DNA of 64,000 nt from Parabacteroides bouchesdurhonensis (GCF_900186615.1 NZ_LT896588.1:87178-151177); one strand, 5' to 3'. Shown: positions 8,627 to 18,234, counted from the first letter of the stretch. The notes: generated by a model from the letters alone, not told the origin. A program made the numbers and translations.

Positions 8627-9823
8627 ATGTTAGGATCAATATTATTACAGGCAGCAGGTGTAGCTCATGAAAGTTTTCTCCAGTTCCTTGGAAAAAACCT
8701 AGAGTTATTCCTTACTTACACAGGAGTTTACAACGCTACACCAGGTCATCTTGTGATGATCCTTGTAGGTTTGGCGTTTATTTTCCTGGCTATTAGATAT
8801 GAATTTGAGCCTATGCTTCTTATCCCTATCGGATTTGGTATACTGATCGGTAACATTCCTTTCAAAGATGCCGGATTGCAGATAGGTATTTACGAACAAG
8901 GTTCTGTACTTAATATCCTCTATCAGGGTGTAACTTCCGGATGGTATCCGCCGTTAATATTCCTCGGTATCGGGGCCATGACCGACTTCTCCGCTTTGAT
9001 TTCCAATCCAAAGCTGATGTTGATTGGCGCCGCTGCTCAATTTGGTATCTTCGGAGCTTACATTATTGCTCTTCAGATGGGATTTGAGCCTAACCAGGCT
9101 GGTGCTATCGGTATCATCGGTGGTGCAGATGGTCCTACGGCCATCTTCCTTTCATCCAAACTAGCTCCAAACCTGATGGGTGCTATTGCGGTATCTGCAT
9201 ATTCATATATGGCATTGGTACCTATTATCCAGCCCCCATTCATGCGTTTACTGACAACTCAAAAAGAACGTCTGATCCGTATGAAACCGCCAAGAGCCGT
9301 TTCTTCTACAGAAAAGATTGTTTTCCCGATCGTAGGTTTGTTGCTGACTTGCTTCCTGGTTCCTTCCGGCCTGCCTTTGTTAGGTATGCTGTTCTTCGGA
9401 AACCTGTTGAAAGAAAGTGGTGTGACACGCCGTTTGGCTGAAACAGCCCGCGGTCCGCTGATCGATACGATCACAATCCTGTTAGGTGTAACAGTTGGAG
9501 CTTCTACTCAGGCAACTCAATTCCTGACATGGAATTCTATCAAGATATTCGGTTTGGGTGCTTTGTCGTTTGTGATTGCAACTTGTGCAGGTATCCTGTT
9601 TGTTAAGTTCTTCAATCTGTTCTTAAAAGAAGGCAACAAGATCAATCCGCTTATCGGTAACTCCGGCGTATCTGCCGTACCGGATTCAGCTCGTATCTCT
9701 CAGAACGTTGGTTTGGAATACGATCCTACCAACTATCTGTTAATGCACGCTATGGGCCCGAATGTAGCTGGTGTAATCGGTTCAGCCGTAGCAGCAGGTA
9801 TTTTATTAGGATTCTTAGGATAA
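8627..9823 (+). CDS. mmdB: sodium-translocating decarboxylase beta subunit
   Basis: A 398-residue polytopic membrane protein of the OadB/MmdB family with about ten hydrophobic segments. The conserved IGADGPTAIF-type motif appears as IIGGADGPTAIFLSSKLA (about residues 164-181); its Asp is the Na+ and proton site in oxaloacetate decarboxylase. A second conserved region is GNSGVSAVPDSARI near residue 345. It decarboxylates carboxybiotin and exports Na+ across the inner membrane, conserving energy from propionate formation. It is last in the operon and a strong terminator follows. The family is certain. The methylmalonyl-CoA specificity comes from the neighbouring mce and mmdA. Confidence 0.95.
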   Translation: MLGSILLQAAGVAHESFLQFLGKNLELFLTYTGVYNATPGHLVMILVGLAFIFLAIRYEFEPMLLIPIGFGILIGNIPFKDAGLQIGIYEQGSVLNILYQGVTSGWYPPLIFLGIGAMTDFSALISNPKLMLIGAAAQFGIFGAYIIALQMGFEPNQAGAIGIIGGADGPTAIFLSSKLAPNLMGAIAVSAYSYMALVPIIQPPFMRLLTTQKERLIRMKPPRAVSSTEKIVFPIVGLLLTCFLVPSGLPLLGMLFFGNLLKESGVTRRLAETARGPLIDTITILLGVTVGASTQATQFLTWNSIKIFGLGALSFVIATCAGILFVKFFNLFLKEGNKINPLIGNSGVSAVPDSARISQNVGLEYDPTNYLLMHAMGPNVAGVIGSAVAAGILLGFLG

Positions 9824-9840
9824 TTAACCTATACATATAA

Positions 9841-9872
9841 AAAGCCTCCGCATCATCTGTTGCGGAGGCTTT
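9841..9872 (+). terminator. rho-independent terminator of the mce-mmd operon
   Basis: A perfect 12-bp stem (AAAGCCTCCGCA with its complement), an 8-nt loop and a trailing T-run, 17 bp after the mmdB stop. Confidence 0.9.
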
Positions 9873-9892
9873 TTTATATAATTACATTTCAT

Positions 9893-10039
9893 TTAATCCA
9901 TCTGATCAATTGTAATCGGATTTATAACCGGTTCGGTATCTTCTTCCAAAGTAGTCCCTAAGAATAACCAAACCATCAAAAGAACAATAGCAATTACCAC
10001 TCCAAAGATCAACAGCATGTTTGCATTTTTTCGTCTCAT
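9893..10039 (-). CDS. small single-pass membrane protein (48 aa), function unknown
   Basis: An open frame of 48 codons on the minus strand, starting MRRKNANMLL and ending with an acidic, Pro/Ile-rich tail (TLEEDTEPVINP). A short basic N-terminus is followed by one hydrophobic helix (about residues 7-28). This predicts an inner-membrane protein with its acidic end outside the cytoplasm. It lies between the mmd terminator and tsaB, 62 bp downstream of tsaB on the same strand, so it may be transcribed with tsaB. The frame accounts for nearly all of this gap. I do not recognise a family. The composition argues for a real gene, but there is no independent proof. Confidence 0.6.
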   Translation of the reverse strand: MRRKNANMLLIFGVVIAIVLLMVWLFLGTTLEEDTEPVINPITIDQMD

Positions 10040-10101
10040 GTTATTTCATATTGATTTATGAATACAAACAAGAAAATTGACCATTTAGTTTTAATAAGTT
10101 A

Positions 10102-10806
10102 TTAAACGTTACTTCCCAATACTTTATTCTTCGCTATTGTTGCCTGAAATTCTTTAAGATAGAATGGTTCGAAATACGCTACATCTTCAAATGCCCCTGC
10201 AATAAATGCTCGTTCAGAAAGGGGAATCATATTAACCGCCAACGGGTAAATATTATCCATAAATAGTGCATTAGGAGAAGTAATAATCGATTTACATTTT
10301 TCTGCGCCATTACCAAAGAAACAAACTTTATCTTTTTCTAAATAGGACATATAAGTATCAGCATTAACTATATCTGCAGAGATTCCACGAATAACTTCTA
10401 AACCTGAATTATAAATAGCAGCATAAACTTCCATCCGTCGAGCATCCAACATGGCACAATACAAACGATCATTCGCCTCCTTCTGCAGTTTTAGTGCAGC
10501 TATTGTCAGAATATCAAGCGTATGGATACTTATCAATGGAATATCATAACCAAAACAAAGTCCTTTAGCAACCGATACACCTATACGTAATCCCGTATAT
10601 GACCCCGGACCACTACTTACCGCAACAGCACTCAGTTTTACACCTTTCTTTTTCGCCACAGCGATTGCTTCCTCCACATACACTCCCAACAAAACGGCAT
10701 GAGACGGACCTTCATAAGAAGTTTTTTCAAAAAGTACTTGCCCATCCATTGATAAAGCAACGGAACATACGGAAGTAGATGTTTCTATATTTAATATGCA
10801 AGACAT
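10102..10806 (-). CDS. tsaB: tRNA threonylcarbamoyladenosine biosynthesis protein TsaB
   Basis: A 234-residue ASKHA-fold protein. It starts MSCILNIETSTSVCSVAL, with the first phosphate loop, and has the family signature VSSGPGSYTGLRIGVSVAKGL near residue 70. TsaB is the scaffold partner of TsaD in making t6A at position 37 of ANN-decoding tRNAs. I chose the ATG at 10806. The ATG 12 bp further upstream would add four residues encoded by a CAACTGT-type repeat and gives no family similarity. A -7 box lies upstream. Confidence 0.93.
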   Translation of the reverse strand: MSCILNIETSTSVCSVALSMDGQVLFEKTSYEGPSHAVLLGVYVEEAIAVAKKKGVKLSAVAVSSGPGSYTGLRIGVSVAKGLCFGYDIPLISIHTLDILTIAALKLQKEANDRLYCAMLDARRMEVYAAIYNSGLEVIRGISADIVNADTYMSYLEKDKVCFFGNGAEKCKSIITSPNALFMDNIYPLAVNMIPLSERAFIAGAFEDVAYFEPFYLKEFQATIAKNKVLGSNV

Positions 10807-10841
10807 AACAGTTGACAATTAACAGTATTATATTAGCGAGA

Positions 10842-10849
10842 CAAATGTA
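10842..10849 (-). promoter_or_regulatory. candidate -7 box for tsaB
   Basis: The minus strand reads TACATTTG, an exact TAnnTTTG match, about 36 nt upstream of the chosen tsaB start. Confidence 0.5.
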
Positions 10850-10946
10850 CAAATTACTCCGCGATAAGAACTTTAATAAAATAACTTTTTCTAGCTCAAA
10901 ACTAATAATTGTCAATCATCTGCCATCAACTGTCAACTGAAACAGC

Positions 10947-10954
10947 TATCTTTG
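10947..10954 (+). promoter_or_regulatory. candidate -7 box for yicC
   Basis: TATCTTTG is an exact match. It implies a transcription start near 10959 and a leader of about 14 nt. That rules out the TTG at 10952 as a yicC start and supports the ATG at 10973. Confidence 0.55.
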
Positions 10955-10972
10955 CACAAACTTTTGAGAAAA

Positions 10973-11845
10973 ATGATACAATCAATGACTGGATTCGGCA
11001 AGGTTACAGCCGAACTCCCTTCTAAAAAAGTAACCGTTGAAATAAAGGCTCTTAATAGTAAACAATTGGATTTGTCTACCCGTATTCCATCCATTTACAA
11101 AGAAAACGAAATGGAAATACGTAGCTTATTATTACAAACTCTGGAACGCGGCAAGGTTGAATTCAACATATTTATAGAATATATAGGTAAAGATACTCCT
11201 ACTCAAATCAATTTGGTTGCTGTAGAGAATTACTACAATCAAATTAAAGAAATTGCCAACAAACTGAATATACCTGTTCCATCCGACTGGTTTCAAACCT
11301 TATTACGCATGCCGGATACTATAAAATCGGAAACGGTTGAACCGGACGAGACAGAATGGGAAACAGTTCTAAAAGCCATTAATGATGCAATCAAACAGTT
11401 ATGCGATTTCCGTATACAGGAAGGAGCTATGTTGCAAAAATTATTCGAACAGAAAATCAGTAATATCGCACATTTGCTTTCAGACGTAGAAGTATACGAA
11501 AAAGAGCGTGTAGAAAAAATCAAGACACGCATCATGGACAACCTTGAAAAAGTAGCGAATCAGGATTACGACAAGAATCGTTTCGAACAAGAAATGATCT
11601 ATTATATTGAAAAACTGGATATAAACGAAGAAAAGAACCGCTTGGATAATCACCTGAAATATTTCTTAAGCACAATGGAATCCGGACACGGACAGGGAAA
11701 GAAATTAGGATTCATCGCCCAGGAAATGGGACGAGAAATTAACACGTTAGGTTCTAAAAGCAACCATGCAGAAATGCAGAAAATCGTTGTTCAGATGAAA
11801 GACGAACTCGAACAGATCAAGGAACAAGTATTAAACGTATTATAA
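10973..11845 (+). CDS. yicC: YicC family endoribonuclease-like protein (DUF1732)
   Basis: A 290-residue protein. The N-terminal YicC domain begins IQSMTGFGKVTAE and contains VEIKALNSKQLDLSTRIP. The C-terminal DUF1732 region ends with the highly conserved GKKLGFIAQEMGREINTLGSKSNHAE. A central coiled-coil stretch (about 170-215) separates them. In other bacteria YicC proteins take part in RNA turnover and stationary-phase survival, and ribonuclease activity has been described for the family. It is followed 12 bp later by gmk; yicC-gmk is a very common bacterial gene pair, which suggests co-transcription. Confidence 0.93.
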   Translation: MIQSMTGFGKVTAELPSKKVTVEIKALNSKQLDLSTRIPSIYKENEMEIRSLLLQTLERGKVEFNIFIEYIGKDTPTQINLVAVENYYNQIKEIANKLNIPVPSDWFQTLLRMPDTIKSETVEPDETEWETVLKAINDAIKQLCDFRIQEGAMLQKLFEQKISNIAHLLSDVEVYEKERVEKIKTRIMDNLEKVANQDYDKNRFEQEMIYYIEKLDINEEKNRLDNHLKYFLSTMESGHGQGKKLGFIAQEMGREINTLGSKSNHAEMQKIVVQMKDELEQIKEQVLNVL

Positions 11846-11857
11846 AAGAGTTTTGAT

Positions 11858-12427
11858 ATGGCTGGTAAACTTATCATATTTTCCGCCCCTTCGGGCTCAG
11901 GTAAATCAACCATCATCAATTACCTGTTAAAACAAGATTTACATTTGCACTTTTCCATCTCTGCCACCAGTCGTGCGCCGCGTGGAACAGAAAAAAACGG
12001 TGTAGAATATTATTTCCTTTCTCCCGACGAATTCCGTACCCGTATCGCTGCGAATGAATTTCTTGAATATGAGGAAGTTTATACCGACAAATACTACGGA
12101 ACGCTGAAAAGTGAAGTTGAACGAATTCTAAATGAGGGCAATAATGTAATATTCGATGTTGATGTGGTAGGCGGTTGCAATATTAAAAAGTTTTATGGCG
12201 ACCGTGCACTTTCCGTTTTCATCCAGCCTCCCAGCATTACCCATCTGCGTGAACGTCTTGAGAAACGAGGCACAGATGCTCCTGATGTGATCGATAGTCG
12301 TATTGCAAAAGCAGAATATGAACTGAGTTTTGCTAATAAGTTTGACGTTATCATAGTGAACGATAATTTAGAAAAAGCACAACAAGAAGCACTAAAAACA
12401 ATCAAGGAATTTCTAAATATACCATGA
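11858..12427 (+). CDS. gmk: guanylate kinase
   Basis: A 189-residue P-loop kinase. The Walker A motif is SAPSGSGKST (about residues 8-17), followed by the GMP-binding segment ISATSRAPRGTEKNGVEYYF and the lid arginines in LRERLEKRGTDAPDVI. It converts GMP plus ATP to GDP plus ADP. Length is as expected. The stop codon overlaps the start of a 56-residue membrane protein gene (ATGA), implying coupled translation. Confidence 0.96.
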   Translation: MAGKLIIFSAPSGSGKSTIINYLLKQDLHLHFSISATSRAPRGTEKNGVEYYFLSPDEFRTRIAANEFLEYEEVYTDKYYGTLKSEVERILNEGNNVIFDVDVVGGCNIKKFYGDRALSVFIQPPSITHLRERLEKRGTDAPDVIDSRIAKAEYELSFANKFDVIIVNDNLEKAQQEALKTIKEFLNIP

Positions 12428-12594
12428 ATAATAGAAAACTGTCCGTCAAATGGCTGTACACTTTTATTGCTATAGCTATTATTGCTCTGGGTACCGGCAT
12501 TGCCAGCCTCTATTATAAAGAATATCTGATTGCCGGATGTATGGGATTGGTGTTTATAGCACAAGTCATAAACATTATAAAGTGGAAAAAGTAA
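12424..12594 (+). CDS. small two-helix membrane protein (56 aa), function unknown
   Basis: A 56-codon frame starting with the ATG that overlaps the gmk stop by 4 bp. The protein has a basic start ([10 protein letters not shown]) and two hydrophobic helices (about residues 10-29 and 35-51) joined by a short loop YYKEYL. It ends with a basic IIKWKK tail. Both ends should be cytoplasmic. The overlap with gmk and the position just before nadD make it a genuine operon member. I do not recognise a family. Confidence 0.68.
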   Translation: MNNRKLSVKWLYTFIAIAIIALGTGIASLYYKEYLIAGCMGLVFIAQVINIIKWKK

Positions 12595-12617
12595 CTGCTA
12601 ATAACTCTGTCAACAGA

Positions 12618-13193
12618 TTGAAAACCGGTATTTATTCAGGCTCTTTCAACCCGGTTCACATCGGTCATTTGGCCCTTGCCAACTGGTTGTGTGAATATAC
12701 AGAACTGGATGAGTTATGGTTTCTGATCACTCCCCACAATCCGCAAAAAGACAAGGAAGACCTGATGAATGATCAGCTCCGCTATAAACTGGTAAAGAAA
12801 TCTATTGCCGGCTATCCCAAATTCCAAGCCAGCGACTTCGAATTCTCACTTCCTCAGCCAACCTATACGATCAACACGCTTCGTGCGTTGGAGAAAGCTT
12901 ATCCCGACCGGAAATTCTATTTTATCATGGGGGCAGACAATTGGAACAATATCAGTAAATGGAAAGATTATCTGCTAATACTGGAACAATATCCTATATT
13001 CATTTATCCTCGTATCGGATTTGATATACATATTCCCGATTGTTATCCCAATATCCACGCGGTAGATGCTCCTATTTTGGAAATATCATCTACTTTCATC
13101 CGGGAATCTTATCAGCAGGGAAAAGATGTTCGCTTCTTTTTACCGGAGAATATACGTCATTATTTCAAACTACCCGATATAAATATAAAATAA
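12618..13193 (+). CDS. nadD: nicotinate-nucleotide adenylyltransferase
   Basis: A nucleotidyltransferase of the HIGH superfamily with [21 protein letters not shown], in which the phosphate-binding Ser/Asn and the HIGH-type HxGH motif are plain. The C-terminal [22 protein letters not shown] holds the second signature ISSTxIR. It makes deamido-NAD from nicotinate mononucleotide and ATP. The start is uncertain. The TTG at 12618 gives MKTGIYSG, the natural family start. A GTG at 12582 and an ATG at 12537 also lie in frame, but both overlap the 56-residue gene, and the extra residues are encoded partly by a CTGTCAACAG repeat. The gene itself is certain. Confidence 0.9.
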   Translation: MKTGIYSGSFNPVHIGHLALANWLCEYTELDELWFLITPHNPQKDKEDLMNDQLRYKLVKKSIAGYPKFQASDFEFSLPQPTYTINTLRALEKAYPDRKFYFIMGADNWNNISKWKDYLLILEQYPIFIYPRIGFDIHIPDCYPNIHAVDAPILEISSTFIRESYQQGKDVRFFLPENIRHYFKLPDINIK

Positions 13194-13197
13194 GTTC

Positions 13198-13251
13198 CTC
13201 TCGAAAGGAATTTGAATTTCTCTCGAAAGAAAATTTATTTCCTTCCGAATG
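13198..13251 (+). repeat. 22-bp-period palindrome array B (3 units)
   Basis: Cores CTCTCGAAAG, CTCTCGAAAG and CTTCCGAATG are centred at 13202.5, 13224.5 and 13246.5. Spacers are AT-rich with T on the left and A on the right of each core, the wrong polarity for a terminator. The array starts within a few bases of the nadD stop and ends about 49 bp before the lysS -7 box. Confidence 0.7.
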
Positions 13252-13299
13252 GGATATGAAAAGGAGCAACAACACCAGCGGTTTTTAGGAAAAGTTTTG

Positions 13300-13307
13300 T
13301 ACTTTTG
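13300..13307 (+). promoter_or_regulatory. candidate -7 box for lysS
   Basis: TACTTTTG, an exact match. It puts the transcription start near 13312, about 23 nt before the lysS ATG at 13335, and excludes the in-frame start at 13305. Confidence 0.6.
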
Positions 13308-13334
13308 CGCTGTATTATACAAAATAATAGCGTA

Positions 13335-15065
13335 ATGAATCTATTAGAACTGAGTGAACAGGAAATATTTAGACGTAACAGCATGGAGCAGTTACGCCAG
13401 ATGGGAATAGAACCTTATCCCGCTGCAGAGTATGTAACAAACGCTTTCTCAAAAGAAATAAAAGATTCTTTCAAAGATGACGCAGAACCTCGCTCTGTAA
13501 GCATTGCCGGTCGTATTATGAGCCGCCGTATCATGGGAAAGGCATCTTTTATGGAGCTACAGGATTCAGAAGGCAGAATACAAGTATATATTTCCCGTGA
13601 TGATATTTGTCCGGGTGAAGATAAAGAACTATACAATACCGTATTTAAAAAATTATTGGACATCGGTGATTTTGTCGGAATCAAAGGTTTTGTATTCCGT
13701 ACACAGATGGGTGAAATTTCTGTTCATGCACAGGAACTGACAGTGTTATCCAAATCACTCAAACCGCTGCCGATCGTTAAGTACAAAGACGGCGTAGCTT
13801 ACGACGGATTCAATGATGCAGAAATGCGTTACCGCCAGCGTTATGTTGACCTGGTAGTAAACGATGGCGTAAAAGATATTTTCTTGAAACGCGCAGCAGT
13901 CATCAAAACCATGCGCGCCGCATTGGACGAAGCCGGATATACGGAAGTAGAAACTCCTATTTTGCAATCTATACCCGGAGGAGCAAGTGCGCGTCCATTC
14001 ATCACACATCATAACTCTCTGGATATCGGCCTCTATCTGCGTATTGCAACTGAGCTTTATTTGAAAAGATTGATCGTTGGAGGATTTGAAGGAGTTTACG
14101 AAATTGGTAAGAACTTCCGTAATGAAGGTATGGACCGGACACACAATCCGGAATTTACTTGTATGGAGCTTTATGTCCAATATAAGGATTATAACTGGAT
14201 GATGAGCTTCACCGAACAATTGTTGGAACGAATCTGCATTGCTGTTAACGGTACAAGTGAAAGCACAGTGGACGGTAAAACCATCAGCTTTAAAGCCCCA
14301 TACCGCCGCTTGCCAATACTGGATGCCATCAAAGAAAAAACCGGTTATGACCTGAACGGTAAAAGCGAAGAAGAAATCCGCTCAATCTGCAAGGAATTAA
14401 AACTGGAAATAGACGATACGATGGGCAAAGGTAAATTGATCGATGAAATATTCGGTGAATTTTGTGAAGGCACATTCATCCAGCCGACCTTTATCATAGA
14501 CTATCCTGTTGAAATGAGTCCGCTTACCAAGATACACCGAAGCAAACCGGGACTGACCGAACGATTCGAGTTAATGGTAAACGGCAAAGAATTGGCCAAC
14601 GCTTATAGCGAGCTAAATGATCCGATTGATCAGGAAGAACGTTTCAAAGAACAGTTGCGTTTGAGCGAAAAAGGAGATGATGAAGCAATGTTCATTGATC
14701 AGGATTTCTTACGTGCCCTGCAATTCGGTATGCCGCCTACATCCGGCATAGGAATCGGCATTGACCGTTTAGTGATGCTGATGACAGGTCAGACCACCAT
14801 TCAGGAAGTACTGCTTTTCCCGCAGATGCGTCCGGAAAAAACAGTAAAGAAAGATACTGCCGACAAATATGCAGCATTAGGGATTGACGAAGCTTGGGTT
14901 CCTGCATTACAAAAAGCAGGTTATGTAACAATAGATACTTTGAAAGAAGTAAATCCGAATAAGCTAAGACAAGAACTCTGTGAAATGAATAAAAAATATA
15001 AACTGGAATTGCAGAATCCGTCGGCGGAACAGGTAGAAGCATGGATCTCCAATGCAGCCAAATAA
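13335..15065 (+). CDS. lysS: lysyl-tRNA synthetase (class II)
   Basis: A 576-residue class II synthetase. An N-terminal OB-fold anticodon-binding domain (about 55-165, [22 protein letters not shown]) precedes the catalytic domain. That domain has motif 2 ([20 protein letters not shown]) and motif 3 ([16 protein letters not shown]). It is somewhat longer than the common 500-residue form because of a C-terminal extension of about 70 residues ([19 protein letters not shown]), with a helix-hairpin-helix-like pattern that I believe is usual in Bacteroidetes LysS. The extension ends 10 bp before the gpsA start, so the pair is probably co-transcribed. Confidence 0.96.
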   Translation: MNLLELSEQEIFRRNSMEQLRQMGIEPYPAAEYVTNAFSKEIKDSFKDDAEPRSVSIAGRIMSRRIMGKASFMELQDSEGRIQVYISRDDICPGEDKELYNTVFKKLLDIGDFVGIKGFVFRTQMGEISVHAQELTVLSKSLKPLPIVKYKDGVAYDGFNDAEMRYRQRYVDLVVNDGVKDIFLKRAAVIKTMRAALDEAGYTEVETPILQSIPGGASARPFITHHNSLDIGLYLRIATELYLKRLIVGGFEGVYEIGKNFRNEGMDRTHNPEFTCMELYVQYKDYNWMMSFTEQLLERICIAVNGTSESTVDGKTISFKAPYRRLPILDAIKEKTGYDLNGKSEEEIRSICKELKLEIDDTMGKGKLIDEIFGEFCEGTFIQPTFIIDYPVEMSPLTKIHRSKPGLTERFELMVNGKELANAYSELNDPIDQEERFKEQLRLSEKGDDEAMFIDQDFLRALQFGMPPTSGIGIGIDRLVMLMTGQTTIQEVLLFPQMRPEKTVKKDTADKYAALGIDEAWVPALQKAGYVTIDTLKEVNPNKLRQELCEMNKKYKLELQNPSAEQVEAWISNAAK

Positions 15066-15075
15066 AAGTGGTACT

Positions 15076-16071
15076 ATGAAATTGCCCGGAAAAATTGCAA
15101 TAATGGGAGGTGGTAGCTGGGCTACCGCCTTAGCCAAAATTGTACTTTCTACACAAGACAGTATTAATTGGTATATGCGCAGGCCGGACCAGATAGAAGA
15201 GTTCATGGAACTTGGGCATAATCCGAGCTATCTTACCGCTATAAAGTTTGATATTGAAAAAATTAAATTTTATACAGATATAAATGAAGTTATCGAAGAA
15301 TCAGACACACTGATATTCGCTACGCCGTCTCCCTTCCTGAAGCAACACTTAATGAAAGTCACCACTTCAATGGCTGATAAATTCATTATTTCCGCGATTA
15401 AAGGCATTGTACCTGATGAAAACATGCTGGTCGCCGATTATTTCGCAGAATACTATAATGTTCCTATCGAGAATATTGCGGTTATTGGCGGTCCGTGTCA
15501 TGCTGAAGAAATAGCTCTCGAAAGATTATCATACATTACGCTTGCCTGTCCAAACATCGAATACGCCCAGGCTTTTGCTTCTGTATTTAAGAATCAATAT
15601 CTGAGCAACTCATGTTGCAAAGATGTCACAGGAATTGAATATGCTTCCGTTTTAAAGAATGTATATGCTATTGTTGCCGGTATTTGTCACGGAATGAAAT
15701 ACGGAGATAATTTCCTTGCCGTATTCATTTGCAATGCCATTGAAGAAATGCGTAATTTTCTCAATGCAGTGCATGGCTTGGAGCGCGATATTACCGATTC
15801 CGTTTACCTCGGAGATTTATTAGTTACCGCTTACTCCCGTTTCAGCCGAAACAGGACATTTGGTACAATGATAGGAAAAGGCTATTCCGTAAAAATAGCC
15901 CAATTGGAAATGGAAATGATTGCAGAAGGTTACTATGGGACCAAGTGTATCCACGAAATCAATGAGAAATACAAGGTAAATATGCCTATTCTGGACGCCT
16001 TATATGATATTCTATACGAACGAAAATCACCGACAACCATTATCAGGCAATTAACCGAAACATTCAAATAA
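15076..16071 (+). CDS. gpsA: glycerol-3-phosphate dehydrogenase [NAD(P)+]
   Basis: A 331-residue dehydrogenase. The N-terminal Rossmann motif is GGGSWATALAKI. Next come the IGGPCHAEEIALERLSYIT stretch, the catalytic Lys region GIEYASVLKNVYAIVAGI, and the C-terminal substrate site SRNRTFGTMIGKGYS. It reduces dihydroxyacetone phosphate to sn-glycerol 3-phosphate for phospholipid synthesis. I chose the ATG at 15076, 10 bp after the lysS stop. The frame is open to an ATG at 15052 inside lysS, but that would add eight polar residues before the nucleotide-binding strand. Confidence 0.95.
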   Translation: MKLPGKIAIMGGGSWATALAKIVLSTQDSINWYMRRPDQIEEFMELGHNPSYLTAIKFDIEKIKFYTDINEVIEESDTLIFATPSPFLKQHLMKVTTSMADKFIISAIKGIVPDENMLVADYFAEYYNVPIENIAVIGGPCHAEEIALERLSYITLACPNIEYAQAFASVFKNQYLSNSCCKDVTGIEYASVLKNVYAIVAGICHGMKYGDNFLAVFICNAIEEMRNFLNAVHGLERDITDSVYLGDLLVTAYSRFSRNRTFGTMIGKGYSVKIAQLEMEMIAEGYYGTKCIHEINEKYKVNMPILDALYDILYERKSPTTIIRQLTETFK

Positions 16072-16080
16072 TATAAATAT

Positions 16081-16104
16081 AAAGGTAGGTGTAAACCTGC
16101 CTTT
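16081..16104 (+). terminator. terminator-like hairpin between gpsA and pgi
   Basis: AAAGGTAGGT pairs with ACCTGCCTTT (one G-T wobble) around a 4-nt loop, followed by a short T stretch, just after the gpsA stop. It could end or weaken lysS-gpsA transcription before pgi. Confidence 0.65.
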
Positions 16105-16121
16105 TAATACCGATATAGATT

Positions 16122-17465
16122 ATGAAGAACATCAGTCTAAACATTGACAAAGCACTGGGCTTTATTACTAAAGAACAAGTATACGCTCAAGCTGCAAAGG
16201 CAAACGAATGCAATACCACTTTACAAAATGGCAATGGAGCCGGCAACGACTTTTTAGGGTGGCTGCATCTCCCCTCTTCTATTACAGATGCTGAGTTAAC
16301 AGACATCGAAAATACGGCAAACGTACTTCGTTCCAAATGTGAAGTTGTTGTAGCCATTGGTATCGGTGGTAGTTATCTGGGTACAAAAGCAGTTGTAGAA
16401 GCACTGAACAACAGCTTCGACTGGTTACATTCAGACCGAAAAAATCCGGTTCTGGTTTACGCCGGCCACAATATTGGAGAAGACTATTTATATGAGCTTT
16501 GTGAAATATTAAAAGGGAAACAATTCGGTCTTATCAACATCTCCAAATCAGGAACAACAACCGAACCTGCTTTAGCATTCCGCATGTTGAAAAAACAACT
16601 GGAAGATGCTGTTGGTAAAGAAGAGGCCAAACATCGTATCGTAGCAATTACCGATGCTAAAAAAGGAGCTTTACGGACACTTGCCGATCAGGAAGGTTAC
16701 AAAACATTTATAATTCCGGACAATGTAGGAGGCCGTTTCTCTGTACTTACTCCGGTAGGTTTGCTGCCTATCGCTGTGGCTGGCATCAGTATCCGCGACC
16801 TGGTTGCAGGAGCCGTTTCAATGGAAAAGGCAACTGATGTAAAAGTTCCTTTTGCCGAAAATCTGGCAGAAATTTACGCTGCAACACGTAACGAATTATA
16901 TAAGAGCGGTAAGAAGATTGAAATTTTAGCAAACTTCCACCCGAAACTTCATTACATTGCTGAATGGTGGAAACAATTATACGGCGAAAGTGAAGGTAAA
17001 GATGGCAAGGGTATATTCCCGGCTTCCGTAGACTTGACTACAGACTTGCACTCTATGGGACAATGGATACAAGATGGCGAACGTATCATCTTTGAAACGG
17101 TTATTTCCGTTGAAGAACCAAGTCATAAAGTGGTTGTTCCTACCGACGAAGCCAATCTGGACGGTTTGAACTTCCTTGCAGGAAAACGAGTTGACGAAGT
17201 GAATAAGATGGCAGAACTGGGAACTCAGCTAGCTCACGTAGACGGTGGCGTTCCCAACATAAAGATTACAATGCCGGAAGTAAATCCTTATTATATCGGA
17301 CAGTTGTTTTACTTCTTCGAAAGAGCGTGTGGTATCAGTGGTTATATGCTGGATGTTAATCCGTTTAACCAACCGGGAGTTGAAGCATACAAGAAAAATA
17401 TGTTTGCTTTGTTGAATAAACCGGGATACGAAAAGGAAAGCGAAGCCATTAAAGCAAAACTTTAA
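16122..17465 (+). CDS. pgi: glucose-6-phosphate isomerase
   Basis: A 447-residue protein of the short bacterial PGI type. SIS-type motifs are [16 protein letters not shown] (about 80-95) and [15 protein letters not shown] (about 137-151). The catalytic region includes [14 protein letters not shown] (about 204-217), and a C-terminal Lys/His segment lies near [16 protein letters not shown]. It interconverts glucose 6-phosphate and fructose 6-phosphate in glycolysis and in precursor supply. It lies 50 bp after gpsA beyond a hairpin. No exact promoter box is visible, so readthrough from lysS-gpsA remains possible. Confidence 0.96.
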   Translation: MKNISLNIDKALGFITKEQVYAQAAKANECNTTLQNGNGAGNDFLGWLHLPSSITDAELTDIENTANVLRSKCEVVVAIGIGGSYLGTKAVVEALNNSFDWLHSDRKNPVLVYAGHNIGEDYLYELCEILKGKQFGLINISKSGTTTEPALAFRMLKKQLEDAVGKEEAKHRIVAITDAKKGALRTLADQEGYKTFIIPDNVGGRFSVLTPVGLLPIAVAGISIRDLVAGAVSMEKATDVKVPFAENLAEIYAATRNELYKSGKKIEILANFHPKLHYIAEWWKQLYGESEGKDGKGIFPASVDLTTDLHSMGQWIQDGERIIFETVISVEEPSHKVVVPTDEANLDGLNFLAGKRVDEVNKMAELGTQLAHVDGGVPNIKITMPEVNPYYIGQLFYFFERACGISGYMLDVNPFNQPGVEAYKKNMFALLNKPGYEKESEAIKAKL

Positions 17466-17493
17466 GAACTCAGTTCAAATAGTTACAACTATA

Positions 17494-17538
17494 AAATAAG
17501 AAAAGGAGTAAATTTATCGTTTACTCCTTTTCTTATTT
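17494..17538. terminator. bidirectional terminator between convergent pgi and the next gene
   Basis: A perfect 19-bp stem, arms 17494-17512 and 17520-17538, with a 7-nt loop. A-rich and T-rich flanks suit termination in both directions between pgi (+) and the minus-strand gene. Confidence 0.88.
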
Positions 17539-17563
17539 AGACAATGAAGTTATCAGCCTTATA

Positions 17564-18172
17564 TCACATCCTATATCGTAATCCTGCCATTGCTACTCCC
17601 ATATGGCCAATACCAACTTCTACAAAACCGGCAAACTGACGCCCAAGTTCTATACCTATCGGCGAAACTTGATACATAAAGAATGGTGTTACTTTTGTCT
17701 TTTCTTCTGTCTGATGTTCCGTTTCATTAAAGAAAGAGGCTTTGGATGTGGCAATCGTTACTCCTAAATTCACTCTCGAGTATAACGTTATAAAATCGTA
17801 GTTATACCAATTGTATTTAAATGACGGTGCAATAGTATGAAAAGAATTGTTGAAATCTCCCACAGGCAGTAAATTATTCAATATACGTTTATCACTATTA
17901 TTATATGAATAAACAAGCCCTATACCCCAATTCTCATCCGGAAAAAACAGATAACTAATATTAAATGAACCAAACTTCCCTTTATCATCATAGAAGTCAA
18001 CCGAACCTTCTACAGGATTAAAATGATTCTCATAGTAATCCAACATATCAAACACTGGAAAACCACCATAACTAAACGAAACCTCATGCTGCAAATCCGT
18101 CCAATCTTCTGCCTGTACTTCATAAATGGCAAAAGAGAACAATATAGCTAAAAACAATACTATTTTTTTCAT
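17564..18172 (-). CDS. secreted beta-barrel-like protein, function unknown
   Basis: A 202-residue protein with a clear signal peptide (MKKIVLFLAILFSFAIYEVQA, cleavage near residue 21). The mature part alternates hydrophobic and polar residues with many aromatics (SFNISYLFFPDENWGIGLVYSY, FKYNWYNYDFITLYSRVNLG). It ends with the strand MAGLRYRM. This pattern fits an eight-stranded outer membrane barrel of the OmpA/OprF-like type common in Bacteroidetes. There is no enzyme motif and no informative neighbour; the gene stands alone with its own promoter box and terminator. Confidence 0.75.
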   Translation of the reverse strand: MKKIVLFLAILFSFAIYEVQAEDWTDLQHEVSFSYGGFPVFDMLDYYENHFNPVEGSVDFYDDKGKFGSFNISYLFFPDENWGIGLVYSYNNSDKRILNNLLPVGDFNNSFHTIAPSFKYNWYNYDFITLYSRVNLGVTIATSKASFFNETEHQTEEKTKVTPFFMYQVSPIGIELGRQFAGFVEVGIGHMGVAMAGLRYRM

Positions 18173-18234
18173 ACCTTTTATTTTTAGAGGTTAAACTGTT
18201 ATTTGTCAATCCACACCCTTCGGATTATATCTAT

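Noticed and set aside
13305-13334. Longer lysS start at 13305
   Set aside because: It overlaps the -7 box at 13300-13307, so it would lie before the transcription start.
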